Source of the DNA: Cryptomeria japonica
Lineage: Eukaryota > Streptophyta > Pinopsida > Cupressales > Cupressaceae
Assembly: GCF_030272615.1 (NCBI RefSeq)
Contig: NC_081406.1
Location: 235,643,922-235,705,921, forward strand
Length of the DNA stretch: 62,000 bases
Direction: 5' to 3'
Shown: piece after piece, positions 11,262-23,217 of the stretch
How positions within the stretch are numbered: position 1 is the first letter of the stretch
How the letters are laid out: every line of letters starts with the position of its first letter
The notes under the pieces: generated by a model
Seen by the model: the letters and a program-made list of their open reading frames with translations, nothing else
Told to the model about the DNA's origin: nothing
Database searches by the model: none
Made by a program: the position numbers and the translations under genes

Positions 11262-12584
11262 TTAAGAAATAGAAGAAGAGATGAGAGCTGGGTCTAAATC
11301 AAGTGTCTTGAACCTGCCCTCTTCAACCCAGGTAGCTTCAGACTCAGGCTGACCTACCCACTTCACCAAGTGTTCCATGTAGACCTGGTGTCTGGTGGAC
11401 TTCTTTACTCTAGATTCCAAGATCTCTTCTTCTATTGGCTTCTTCACCTGTGGTAAGGCATTAACATCTAGGTCCTGTAGTACCCTGTCTTGATTCTTAG
11501 TCTACCCTTCTATCTCACCCTTGTACATGATCAGATCAGCAATGTTAAAGACTGGTGATATAGCCAAATCTGAAGGCAGGTCAATCTTGTAATCATTCTT
11601 ACCATATTGTGATAGGATTCTACAAGGTCCTACCCTTCTCATTTGCAGTTTGGTATGCTTACCACTTTGCATCTTGGCTTTGCTCAAATGGACCATCACA
11701 TAGTCACCCACCTTGAACTGAACTTCTCTCCTTTTCTCATCCATTTTTGCCTTTAGTTTTTGAGTGGATTCAAGGATGGCCTTCTTGACTTTCTCTTGAA
11801 CTTCCTTGATGGTTTGAGTGAATTCCTCTTCTTGTCCACTCTTCATCTCCAAAGTACCAAGGTCTCTTAACTCACATACTCCTCTTGGATGTCTGCCATA
11901 CACAACCTCAAAAGGACTTCTACCAGTGGTCCTATTCACACTATCATTATATGCATATTCTTCTTGAGGAATGATTAGGTCCCATGTTTGACCATTCTCC
12001 TTAGTTAAACACCTCAACAAGCTACCTAACATCCTATTGATGACTTCAGTTTGACCATTTGTTTGTGGATGGTAAGCTGAGCTAAATGACAAATTAGTTC
12101 CTAGTCTCCTCCATAATGTTTGCCAAAAATGGCCCATGAACTTGTTGTCCCTATCTGAAACAATGCTTAAATGGAGTCCATGAATTCTAACAATCTCCTT
12201 AAAGAAGAGGTGTGTGACATAGCTTGCATCATGTGTAGTCCTACATGGAATGAAATGGCTCATCGTGGAAAATCTATCTACTACCACATAGATGTTGTCC
12301 ATACCTATTTTAGTCTTGGGAAGTCCTACTACAAAGTCCATGCTTATGCATTCCCAAGGTCTATTTGGGACCAGCAATGGTTGATAGAGACTAGCATTGC
12401 TTGATCCTCCTTTTGCTCTTTACACATTGCTCCACATACCTCTTCATATCTCTTGGCAACTTTGGCCAATAATAGTACCTCTATACTAAGTCCAAGGTTT
12501 TGTTGACTCCAAAGTGTCCACTCAACTATCATTGTGTTTCTCTTGGATGAGGTTTTCCCTCATGGATCCTCTTGGTACACATAG
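11262..12584 (-). pseudogene. Chromovirus integrase with C-terminal chromodomain (broken)
   Basis: The zinc-binding segment lies at about 12560-12400 (YYWPKLPRDMKRYVE, CAMCKEQK). The core is 12377-11502: WECISMDFVVGLP (first Asp), IVSDRDNKFMG (second Asp), HPQTNGQTEVINR (Glu), so the DDE triad is present. The C-terminus has the GPY-type motif RRVGPCRILSQYG. After a stop at 11502 the frame continues to a chromodomain at 11447-11262: EEEILESRVKK, YMEHLVKWVGQPESEATWVEE. Chromodomains of this class direct insertion by binding modified histones. Three to four stops make it inactive. The chromodomain places the element in the chromovirus branch; I cannot name the lineage. Confidence 0.94.
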
Positions 12585-14737
12585 CTAATTACCCTTGAAT
12601 AAGAGACCATTTTGGAGAATGTAATCTGCATACTCACCATGGAAATGGTTCTCAAACTCCTTGCAAACATTGTAAGTTGATGAGAAGTCTTCATCTCCTT
12701 CATAGAGGTCCTTGAAACCTTCTATTCCCATGCTTTGCAACTGTAGTTCTTGAATTGTCAACAACTTCCTGCTTAATGCATCTGCCACCTTATTAAGTTG
12801 CCCCTTCTTATGCTTGATGGTGAAGGTGAAGGATTGGAGGTATTCTATCCATTTCAAATGCCTATTGCTAAGCTTCTCTTGAGTGTTAATATAACTCAAT
12901 GCCTGGTTGTCTGTGAACACCACAAATTCTTTTGGAAGTAGGTAATGCCTCCATTTCTTTAAAGACTACACTAAAGCATATAGCTCTAGGTCATAGGCTG
13001 AGTACTTCTTCTTTGCTTCATTAAGCTTCTCACTGAAAAATGCCACAAGTCTTCCCTCTTGACTAGATACACAACCTACTGCAATTCCACTTGCATCACA
13101 CTCCAATGTGAATATCTTATCAAACGTAGGTAGGAGAAGGATAGGTTTAGTGGCTACTTCTTGCTTCAACAATTGAAATTCTTTGTCAGCCTTCTCAGTC
13201 CATTTAAACTTAGTTTTAAGGCCTCCTTTTATGGTGTCAAGGACTGGTGCACATATGCCACTAAAGTTCCTCACAAATTTCCTATAGAATTGAGCTAATC
13301 CATGGAAACTCCTTACCTCAGTCCCTGTTCTAGGTGCAGGCCAATTCAAGATTGCCTCCACTTTGCTTGGATCCATCTTTAAGGTTCCCTTAGACACCAA
13401 AAATCCTAAGTAGACCAGCTCTTGCTTCAAGAAGTCACATTTCTCTAGGTTGATGGATAACTTCTCCTCATGCAACCTCTCTAAGACTAACCTCAAATGT
13501 TCAAGGTACTCCTCTTTGGTTCTACTATAGATGAGAATGTCATCTAGGTACACCACCACAAATCTGCCAGTGAAATCCTTCAACACTTCATTCATCAACC
13601 TCATGAAGGTGCTTGGGGCATTGGTGAGTCCAAATGGAATCACAAGACATTCATAAAATCCTTCTATGGTCTTAAAAGTAGTCTTCCACTCATCACCCTC
13701 CTTGATTCTAATCTGGTGATAACCACTTTTAAGGTCCAACTTGGTAAAATACATAGCACCTCCTAGACAGTCCATCAAATCCTCTATTCTAGGAATAGGA
13801 AACCTATACCTTATGGTGATTCTATTGATTTCCCTTGAGTCAGTACAAAGTCTCCACTTGCCTCCCTTCTTTGATGCTATCACTACCGGGATTGCACATG
13901 GGCTGATGCTCTTCTTAATAGTCCTTGTTCCAATAACTCCTGCACTTGCCTTGCTACTTCCTTATTCTGATCAGGTGTGAGCTTATATGCTACGTTGTTA
14001 GGTACAGATTCCCTGGGAATAAAGTCTATCTGATGGCTTATAGACCTTCTAGGTGGGAGTGTTGCAGGTGCTCCATCACTCACTATGTCCTTATACTCTT
14101 GCAACATTTGCTTCACCTCTGTGGGTACTTCTGCCTACAACTTGTCTACTACCTCCTTTGGATTCACAAAGATGGAACACTTCACTATATCCTCCTCATG
14201 GAGCAAGTTTAATAACTCTTTACCAGTAGCCATTAAGAAACTAGGTGTTCTTGAAGTGCCCTCTTCATTCTCTGTCAAAGACTAAATCTTAAAGGTCTTG
14301 CTATCCTTCTTGAATGATATGGAGTTCTCCTCTCCATCATAGATCACCTTCCTATCAAATTGCTAGGGTCTCCCTAGTAGCAGATGACAGGCATCCATAG
14401 GCAACACATCACAAAGGATCTTATCCTTGTATCCTCCAATAGAAAACTCTACCCAAGTTTGTTCATTGACTAGCACACTCTGCTCATGATTCAACCATGT
14501 CACCTTGTATGGGTTAGTGTGGGGTATCCTTGTAAGTTTCAACTTCTTGGTTGCATCCTATGATATTATGTTATCAGTTGACCCTGAATCAACTATCACC
14601 TTGCACACTTTACCAAGTATCTTGCATCTCACCCTAAACAATGCTCTCTTATGCTTAGGTTCACTCTTGATTGGCTGTCTTATCAAGATCCTATTGAACA
14701 TCAGATTTTCTCCAATCTCTGATTCAATATGGTCCAC
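12585..14737 (-). pseudogene. Chromovirus protease, RT and RNase H (broken)
   Basis: The protease has VIVDSGSTDNIIS near 14594-14555, with its aspartic active site DSG intact. The linker has CDVLPMDACHLLLGRP. After a one-base shift near 13920, RT runs 13883-12966: [47 protein letters not shown] and the catalytic box YLDDILIYS. RNase H follows with [19 protein letters not shown], then FTDNQALSYIN and HLKWIEYLQSF to 12585. A stop lies at 12966 and others are scattered, but the catalytic residues I can check in RT are present. Functions: polyprotein cleavage, copying of element RNA into DNA and removal of the RNA strand. Confidence 0.94.
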
Positions 14738-15889
14738 CTAAGGTGTCTTGCTACTTGAAGAGTCTTCATGTGCATAAGCAACCCTCTTTCCACTATTTGA
14801 TGAGGTAGGTTTGTCAGGGAATCTATATGTCGGGTGTCCCAATTGACCATAATTGTAACACTTCATAGTTGCAAAGTAGGAGTTACCTCTGCTGGTACCT
14901 CTACCCCTACTTGGACAACCTTGTGCACCTCTTCCTCTAGAATGGCCCCCTCTAAGATTGGTTTCACTGCCTTGCTCAGTTAACTTGGCTTCTCCTTGGT
15001 TTCTCTGCTCATTTGCTTTGCTTTGGTAACCACCTCGGTGATTCACTTGTTCTCTACCTCTGCCTCTACCCCTGTTATTAGAGTCTCCTTTCCTTTTGTT
15101 CCTCTCTTCCACCTTGATAGTAAGCTGATGACATTTTTGAATAGTAGTAGGAGTCCATAGGCTTATCTCCTCTTGAATGTTCCACTTTAGGCCACTTAGA
15201 TACCTAGCCACCTTAATAGATTCATCTTCTTGGATTTTGGATCTAAGACAAAGTTTTTGAAATTCTTTGGTGTAGGAGGTCACATCAAGGTCTTTTTGCT
15301 TCAAACCCTATCTCTTCTTATGAAGTTGAACTTCATAATCCTCTGGTAAGTATTTCTCCTTGATCTTACTCACCATGGCCTTCCAATTGGCAATAGGTAG
15401 CTTCCCCATGCTAACCCTTTCTTCTTGCAGGTACTTCCATTATGTCAAAGTTGCTCCCCTTAATCTTGATTTGGCAACTTTAACCTTTTGAGCCTCTGTC
15501 ACTCCCTCACACTCAAAGTGGTTTTCCAAGGCCTCAATCCATTCCATAACAATGTCTATGTCCATTCCTCCACTGAAATGTGGCAATCCTTCAAAATCTT
15601 TGGTGTTCAAAGCCTTAATAGCCTTTACAAAAGGTTCTTCATTAAACAAGGGATCTAGTTCAGGAATAATGTCATCTAAGTCAATGGTTTTCTTGCCTCT
15701 ATCTTTGGTGTCTTCAGCCCAAGGTTCTTGTGTCTTCTGATCCACCACTTCCAGCAACTTATCCCTTATCTCACTCATAGCTGCTTCAAGGAGTCTGTTC
15801 TTCTCCTTTTGCTCTTCTACCTCTCTAGCTAGCTCTGCATTAGTAACCATTGTGGTCTCCCCTATTGATTCACCAATATATACAAACAT
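14738..15889 (-). pseudogene. Chromovirus gag (broken by stops)
   Basis: Capsid and nucleocapsid protein. From the upstream Met at 15889 (a later Met about 14 residues in is an equally good start) a coiled-coil-like N-terminus leads into DFEGLPHFSGG and VMEWIEALENHFE, a retrotransposon gag signature. The frame is interrupted by stops at about 15440 and 15310 but stays in register, continuing DVTSYTKEFQKLCLRS and ARYLSGLKWNIQEEI. An Arg/Gly-rich segment (RGRGRGRE, SRGRGAQG) precedes the zinc knuckle near 14850-14812, where the second Cys is Tyr (CYNY) and the last Cys is Phe (YRF). The stop is at 14738. Same frame as the protease that follows. Confidence 0.92.
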
Positions 15890-15914
15890 ACATAGTCCAA
15901 CAACTCATTCACTC

Positions 15915-15926
15915 ACTCTGATACCA
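15915..15926 (-). other. Primer-binding site, chromovirus
   Basis: On the minus strand TGGTATCAGAGT lies three bases after the end of the 5' LTR. This matches 11 of 12 bases of the initiator tRNA-Met type site. It sets the minus orientation. Confidence 0.9.
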
Positions 15927-15929
15927 ATC

Positions 15930-17520
15930 TGATGGGATGGGGTTTGGGATAGACTAGCCTAGTCTATGCTCTTGGATCCTTTCCTTGGATCACCTGGTGT
16001 TCTCTTCACACCCTAGGGTCTCTAGGACTTTCCTAGCTTGAGGAATCCCTTGACCTTGCCCAATCCACCCACCAATGAGATGCAATGCTACTCCTAAGGT
16101 CTCACCTACTCATGAGACTCAAAACCCCTTACTATGGCCAATAAGGGCTAGGCTTGTTCTACACCTTCCAAGGTCTTAGCAAGGTTATATCAGGTCTAAT
16201 TCATGGTCTTTCCACCCATTCATGTGCCCCTAAGAAGTTTCAAGACTTCAACCCCTTACTGATTTCACTATTTTGTGTTTTTGCTTACAAAATAGTGCTA
16301 TAAGGATTTTGACCAATTAGGCCTCCCACCCGGTCCTTTAGGGCTCCCTCTCACAAACGATGCACAAAAAACCCAAACTCCCAAAATGGACTACCATTCA
16401 TTTTGCAAGGGCTCAAGGATTTACTAGGTTTTAGGCCTCCAAGAGGCCGTACAGTTCCCTACATAGATTTTAAGGTTTTTAAGGGTTTTTAGGAGGGTTT
16501 TTAGGGCTGCCAGGGTCATAGTGTGGGTTTGTTACTTTTTCCACCTTGTTTGGATTGGTGGAAGTTTCTCCTTCACACCAATGATTCTTCTCTCACCCCT
16601 CTCCAACTCCTTCAAAGGGTGTTCTCTTCTCTGACCAACCTTGCTCTCTAAGACCTCTGCAACTTAACCCTTCCTAGTCGGGCACTGTTTAGTCTCACCT
16701 AGGATTGGGTCTCTTGATGGCCTCCCTGCATTTTCAAGGGCCCTACTTACTTTACAATATGGTACAAGGTCTTCACTCTCATTCCCCATGGTTTCATGGT
16801 GGTTCCACAATGGGGAAAAGAGTTATGCAACCATTTACACAATCCTGTCCAAAACTGGATAGTAAGAAGGCAATTTACAAACTATTTACAAACACACTCA
16901 ATCTGCAAATAAAAACCTAATCTAATTGCTCAGAATGAAAGAATTTACACCATAGAAGACAATCCACATAGTTTTGCATGTAAATCAATCCATTAACTTG
17001 CTTGGTTGCTTCATTCAAACTAACTGGTAACCAACAAACAGTCACAATCAGGTCACTTTGTTTAGGTCGTACAATATCTGACATCCAACCCATTCATTTA
17101 GGGTTTGCAAATACTTCTACTACCCATACCTCAATTAGTGTGCCAAAATTATGGCTCTCCATGCTCATCAAGGGTCTTTGACCATTTGGGTGGAAAAGTT
17201 GCTTGACAACTTTTAAAAGTTGTCATGCAACGTTTTGCATCTTTTAAGCAACTTTTCCATTGTTGCTTTTCATGACTCCTAAGCCTATTTTGGGCTATCC
17301 TAAGGATACTAACAAGCCAATAAGGCCTAACACACATCCCAGGCACACTCAACCTCTCCTGCATAAGAAATCACAACAAAAACACTAAGGACCTAAAACT
17401 AGGACCTAGTCAAACACAAATAAGCTCATGGCTCTTATTACATACATAATGGCTTCAAAAGAAGCACAACCCCAACAAAACAAAGAAGGAGGAAGAGCTT
17501 GGAAGGTTTCTCCTTCACCA
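15930..17520 (-). repeat. 5' LTR of chromovirus
   Basis: 1,591-bp uninterrupted LTR. On the plus strand it begins TGATGGGATGGGG and ends CTCCTTCACCA, flanked by CATGC. It matches 5546-6808 plus 10915-11241. It contains a short inverted repeat around 17191-17255 (GTTGCTTGACAACTT... and a later AAGCAACTT) that could fold in RNA. Confidence 0.95.
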
Positions 17521-17525
17521 CATGC

Positions 17526-19937
17526 TTATCATTTATGACTATTCTAGAATATGTTGGGTTAGTTTTCTCAGAGAAAAATCAGAAGCATTTGGGAAATTAA
17601 AACTACTCAAGGTGATGGTAGAAAATGAAACCGGTAAGAAAGTCAAATGTCTAAGATTAGATCAAGGAGGTGAATTTACATCTAAGGAATTTAATACATT
17701 TTGTGCAGTAAATGGAATCAGACGATAGTTATCAGCACCCCAAACACCACAACAGAATGGAGTTGTAGAAAGGAAAAATACAACTATCTTGGATGCAGCT
17801 AGAAGTATGTTATCAAAAGAAAATCTACCACATGTATATTAGAGAGAGGCAGTAAGCAAAATGGTCTACACATTAAACAAAGTTCGCATCAAAGGTGAAA
17901 CTAGTAAGACCCCTCATAAACTATGGTTTGGTATTACTCCTACTCTTAAATATTTTAGAATATTTGGAAGTAAATGCTATATTAGAAGAGATGAGTATGT
18001 TGGAAAATTTGATCCTAGAAGTGATGAAGGAATATTTCTTGGTTATTCATCTAAAAGAAAGGCATGTAGATGTTTTAACAAAAGATTGCAGAAAATTGTT
18101 GAGAGTACAAATGTGAAAATTGATTAACAGTTTAGAGGAACTTCAAGTTATATAGACTCTGAACCGGCAACAAAAATACTGACAAATGAACCTACATTGA
18201 ACCCACCGGTATAGAATGAAGATCCAGTTACATCGGTATCATCTAAAAATTATACTATAACTGAAGAACAACAACAAAAAAAGACATCCCGATATGTAAG
18301 ATTGAACCACTCTGAAAATTAGATAATTGGGAAAAAATATCAAGGAGTTATGACAAGAGGAAGACTGGCAAATGAAGAGATATGTCTTATTTCTCAAATT
18401 GAACTAGCATCAATTAATGAGGCATGTGAAGATAAACACTAGATTAAAGCTATGGAAGAAGAATTAGAACAAATTGAAAAGATTAACACATGGACATTAG
18501 TTCCCTGACCTAAAGACATAAATGTAATTGGAACAAAAATGGGCATTCAGAAACAAACTTAATGAAGATGGTAAGGTAATCAAAAATAAAGAAAGACTAT
18601 TGTGTAAAGGATATTCTCAGAAAGAAGGAATTGATTATAATGAAACCTTTGCACCGATAGCTATAATTGAGGCAATCATATTATTCTTGGCTTTTGCAGC
18701 ACACAAGAACTACAAAGTATATCAAATGGATATTAAATGTGCATTTCTGAATGGAGATCTTGAAGAAGAAGTTTACATTGAGCAACCTGATGGATTTTCT
18801 TGGACAGATAACAAAGATATGGCTTGCAAGTTATGGAAAGCTTTGTATGGGTTGAAGTAAGCTCCAAGAGCTTGGTATGCTAGATTGGATAAATATCTTT
18901 TGAAGATTGGTTTTTCTAAAGGTAATGCTGAGAGCAACTTATACTATAAAGTGACTAATGAGAACATCTTGGTTATAAAAGTTTTTATTGATGATATAAT
19001 CTTTAGAGGAGAAGATGGATTATGTAAAGACTTCTCTATTGAAATGCAACAAGAATTTGAAATGTCTATTATTGGAGAGATAAAATTCTTTTTAGGATTG
19101 TAGATTTCACATACTGATAAAGGTATATTCTTGAGTCAATCTAAGTACTTGAAGAAGCTACTAAAGAAATTTGGGATGAAAATCTCTAAACCAGCAAGCA
19201 CACCTATGACTACAAATGACAAATTATCACTAAGGGATAAATCTACACTTGTTAATCCGAATAGGTACAAATATATGATAGGAGGTTTACTGTATTTGAC
19301 ACAAAAAAGACCTGATATTATGAATGCAGTATGTATTGTTTCAAGATTTTAGAGTAATCCTAGAGAAAATCATGAATCAGCAGTAAAAAGGATTTTCCAG
19401 TACTTACAAGGCACTACAAATCTTGACTTATGGTATCCTAAACATGAAAACTTTGAATTATGTGTATACATAGATGCAAATTGGGTAGGAGATGTAGATG
19501 ACAGAAAAAGCACCACTGGCAAAGCATTTTTTCTTGGAAGCAGATTAGTTTCTTGGTTGAGTAAGAAACAAAGTTGCACATCTTTATCAATGGCAAAATC
19601 AGAATATGTTGCAGCAGCAACTAACTGTACACAAGTATTATGGATTAAGGAAATGTTCAAGGACATAAAGGTAAAATGCAAGTAACCTATAACTATCTAT
19701 TGTGATAACACTGCAACAATTGATATATCTAAGAATCCATTGCTACACTCTAAAACTAAACATGTTTCTATCAAACTGAATTTTCTAAAGGAGAATGTTG
19801 AAGCAAAAGAAGTAAAACTAGTTTATGTAAATACTAAAGAGCAGATTGCAAATATTTTCACTAAGCCTTTGCCTGAGGAGACTTTTGAATATCTCAGAGA
19901 TCAACTTGGGGTCATACCCCCACCAGTAGAGACTTAG
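17526..19937 (+). pseudogene. Copia pol, integrase core to RNase H (broken)
   Basis: Continuation of the copia polyprotein after the nested element. It starts with DYSRICWVSFLREKSEAF, directly continuing the phrase cut at 5545. The integrase has LDQGGEF (second Asp), then QQNGVVERKN (catalytic Glu). RT (18528-19103) has [31 protein letters not shown] and a catalytic box FIDDII in place of YVDD. RNase H follows with DDRKSTTGKAFFLG, SKSEY-like and YCDNTA, ending NIFTKPLPEETF and stop at 19935. About a dozen in-frame stops, nearly all explicable as CAG or CAA to TAG or TAA, or TGG to TAG. Dead. Confidence 0.93.
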
Positions 19938-20296
19938 ATAGTTGATGATTGTCATCAACCGACAAAACTAACACAAAAATCTTTTACTCCGGCTTTTGAT
20001 GAGGAGAGCTACTTCTCCGGGGGAGTAGTTGGTATACCAAATAAGTTGGTATTTTGTATTTGAACTTGGTTTTTGTATTACTTTGGCATTTGATGTCAAA
20101 GAAGGAGAGATTGATATGGAAAAACACATGTTACTCCTAGGGGGAGAGATTGTTATTTTGGGAGAGATTGATTACTCTTTGTACCTGAATTTTGATTTCT
20201 GGTTTTGATCTCCTTTTGGAAGATTGTTGGTTATTGGTATTTGACATTTCTGTTTTGGCACTTTGATGGTTTTTCCATATTATGTTGCCATCAATG
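19938..20296 (+). other. Copia 3' untranslated spacer
   Basis: Non-coding stretch between the polyprotein stop and the polypurine tract. It contains three purine-rich runs similar to the tract itself (near 20017, 20139 and 20160), possibly decoy or degenerate tract copies. No gene is visible. Confidence 0.6.
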
Positions 20297-20310
20297 CCAA
20301 AGGGGGAGAT
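20297..20310 (+). other. Polypurine tract, copia
   Basis: CCAAAGGGGGAGAT lies directly before the 3' LTR at 20311. This is the typical copia plus-strand primer, and it fixes the 3' LTR boundary. Confidence 0.9.
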
Positions 20311-21364
20311 TATTGGTATTTTGGATATGTTGATATAGTTTTGTCATTGATGTCAACACCTATTAACACTTATCAACTCTGGCACTTGTAGAATTGGCAA
20401 TGTTCACTGGCAAGCAAAGTGACTTATGCACAGTCACTGGTATCTGGTACACTAGAAGGATATATTGTTCACCGACACTTGGAATGACATGGAAAATTCT
20501 TGGTTATGTTGAAGACATCATTTGGACACTTTGTCTTGGAGATTTATTCATTGGTATATTCGAGTTTGCATATTTATTGTTACTAGCAAATAGGTCCAAG
20601 ATAAGCACTGATAGGCTTTTCTATTCCAGACCAACACGACACACTATGGAGATGATTTTGTTGTTATTGTAAATGAATTGAGCCAAAATCATGCATCGGA
20701 TATTGTTTTATTTGTAATTGATTTTATTGTAATATCCTTTAGAGCCAACCTACTAAAATTGGCCCTAGGTTATGGTATATATGTAAGATCTTATTAGTAA
20801 GATCAAAAGGTGAATGTGAGAAGGATTGTAATTCGGTATATGCGAGAATAAGAAGAGATATACACATAGACATCATTTGAAGGTTGAAGGAAGGTTTTTG
20901 TGAAGGCAATCAGAACTACATTGGTACTGAATCTAGCATATGAAGATGCTATTTTGAGCAGTACATCATTATTGGATTTAACCATCCAATTGTAGTTAGT
21001 GTGACTCCTATTAGTGTTTGAGCAGTGAGCTCTAGGCGCTTGGCCTTTCTGCATGTGCAGACTCCATTTGTATACACATACTATCTATAATAGTATCATC
21101 TGATTGTGGGTAAGGTTTCCCATCGTGGTTTTTCCCCTTACAGGGTTTCCACATACAAATATTGGTGTTATGTGTTGTGGATGTTATTGTCTTTCTGTTT
21201 CATGCATTAATATTTACCCATAATGTAATTAACTAATAAACTATTTACCGGCATAAAGTTTGGTTTACTGGTATTAATCATTAAGGCTAGTTCAGTAGTT
21301 TTTGGTTTGAATTTATTTGACAACTGATTCACCCCCCGCTCTCAGTTGTCTCAGGGACCTAACA
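20311..21364 (+). repeat. 3' LTR of copia element
   Basis: Direct repeat of 2700-3754, 1,054 bp, ending CCTAACA and followed by the target duplicate CAAAA. It differs from the 5' copy at roughly one base in twelve by eye, mainly transitions. Confidence 0.95.
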
Positions 21365-21369
21365 CAAAA

Positions 21370-21939
21370 AACTTCCTACAATCCAAGTGGACCTTTGCTA
21401 TGTGCCTAGGATGCCATGTTTGATTTTGAAAAGTCAATAAAATCTCCCCGTATACTCACACCCTTCTCTATCCTTTATGAAATAGACTAGCGGAATCATG
21501 AGATATGCATTCATTGCCTCTATCCAGTTCTGCAAGCCCACAAATTACCTTTAATGTCATCAGAACACCATATGAGGCCACGAGACTTGGAGATGACTCA
21601 ACATGCTTAAGTGATTTTTACATCCGTGATCTTGTAATGTCCAATTTGACCACTCGTAACATCTTGTGATAAATTGGGACCTAGTCTACACATAATTATT
21701 TGTATCTGTGTGCCCACAAAGAACAATCCACCTATAGGGATAAAATTGTGAGAATGCGGGTGCTTCCAAATCATCACCTACAAGCCCACTACAAACTCTT
21801 GGTTGAGGAATACAAAAGTGTAGGGATGAGGTAGAAGATATGGTTTACCCGAAATGCAACCTATAGGCACATGACAAAGCCCAAAATTTTCCAATCTAGT
21901 AGCAAAATTAATACTGCAAAAAATGAAAAACATTTGTAG
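21370..21939. other. Unassigned sequence right of copia element
   Basis: No recognisable motif in any frame. It leads into the gypsy integrase remnant that becomes readable near 21940 and may be a more decayed part of that element. Confidence 0.4.
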
Positions 21940-22288
21940 TCCTAAAAGGAAATATCCATCCTACCTTTTCCAATGGCCATAAATTTATAATCACTACTAC
22001 AAAATATTTCACCAAATTGATTGAGGCTATTCACTTGACTTACATTATTGGCACACAAATTTCCAAGTTCATCCTAAATTACATCATATGTCGACATGGA
22101 GTCCCTTTGTCCATTGTAACTAATAATGGTCATCTATTTAAAAACCAAGATATTAGGGAACTTTGTGACACATTCCATATTCAACACTACTTTTCCACTC
22201 CTTACTACCCATAGAGTAATGGCCAAGTTGAGGCATCAAACAAAATCATTATCAAAATACTCAAAAATACTGCCAATGATGTTGGTTG
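21940..22288 (+). pseudogene. Old Ty3/gypsy integrase, first part
   Basis: Plus-strand integrase core: NGHKFIITTTKYFTKLIEA (with a frameshift), TQISKFILNYIICRHGVPLSIVTNNGHLFKN (the second catalytic Asp has become Asn), FSTPYYP-stop-SNGQVEASNKII (Glu present), then ILKNTANDVG. It stops at the target duplication GGTTG of the solo LTR at 22289 and resumes at 28749. Different family from the chromovirus; the oldest gypsy layer here. Confidence 0.88.
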
Positions 22289-23217
22289 TGTTGTTCTCAA
22301 ATTTTGATTCCCTTCTCTCCTCCTTGCTAGGAATACAATAAACTCTGTTTGCATATGAAGAGGACACTGAGGAAGAATAGAACTCCAAACAAAACATATA
22401 ACAAGGTTTTAACAAAACCTTCTACCCTTCAAACTTATCCAAAGTTCAGGTGAGTATACCTTCTGTGAAAACTTTCACACTTTTAAAATTTGAGATCCAT
22501 AGTAAACCAATGCTAGAAACCTATGGACTTTATCACCTTAATAGAACTGAAACATTAATTGAAAATCTTATACTCATTTTCAATATTGATCTCCAAGAGA
22601 AATAGAAAGAAAACCACAATTGGATACTAGTGCCTTATTTGGGCTACAGAGTCACCCAAATCAAATTAGAATTCCAAAACTAAACAATCACATACATTTC
22701 ACCACCTCAGTCTTAATTAACCCCACACATGCCTAACATATACATGAGTTCTATCCTCTTAAAACTAAAACTGTTCATCAAATTCAAAATGAGAAAACAA
22801 TTGATTTACTGGTAGAGAAATTTGATGCATATTTAATTCCTCTCCCTTGAAGAGAAAAGCTAGAAACACATCCATATGATTGCCTTACAATCCATGTTCA
22901 ATCAAATAACCTTAGACTATTCAAATGAAACCAGTAAATTAATGAGTGCGCACCAGAAGACAACACAAATTTAGGCCTGAAAAGTGTTGATCTATATCTT
23001 TATATTCATTTTTGAAAAATAATCTTACATGATTCAAAGTATTCTTTGTGATAGCTAGAAAAAACCCAGATATATTTTTGTAGAGTTTCTTTACAAAAAT
23101 TCTTGCGATCCCCTTTCTATTAGTCTTGGTATCCATTTATATCATTATGGATGCATACAAGCTTCGGACATTCCTAAGAAAAGTTTGTTACAAACCGCAA
23201 TGTCCTCCAAGAAACAA

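Larger units (their letters stand above)
5546..17520 (-). mobile_element. Ty3/gypsy chromovirus nested in copia integrase
   Basis: Perfect 5-bp target duplication CATGC (5541-5545 and 17521-17525), TG...CA ends, LTRs of about 1.59 kb, minus-strand gag, protease, RT, RNase H, integrase and a C-terminal chromodomain. Gag and protease share one frame; RT to chromodomain share another. They are separated by a one-base shift near 13920, with stops in between. By eye the LTRs differ at about 4% over 350 bases, younger than the copia host, which fits the nesting. The left LTR is itself interrupted at 6809-10909. Inactive because of stops, but domains are well preserved. Confidence 0.96.
2700..21364 (+). 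mobile_element. Full-length Ty1/copia element split by a nested chromovirus
   Basis: Flanked by a perfect 5-bp target duplication CAAAA (2695-2699 and 21365-21369). LTRs are at 2700-3754 and 20311-21364. A primer-binding site of the initiator-Met type follows the first LTR and a purine tract (AAAGGGGGAGAT) precedes the second. The order gag, protease, integrase, RT, RNase H is copia-type. Without the 11,975-bp insertion at 5546-17520 and one CATGC duplicate, the element would be about 6.7 kb. Many in-frame stops show that it is inactive. By eye the LTRs differ at roughly 8-9% over the first 250 bases, so it is older than the element nested in it. Confidence 0.95.
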
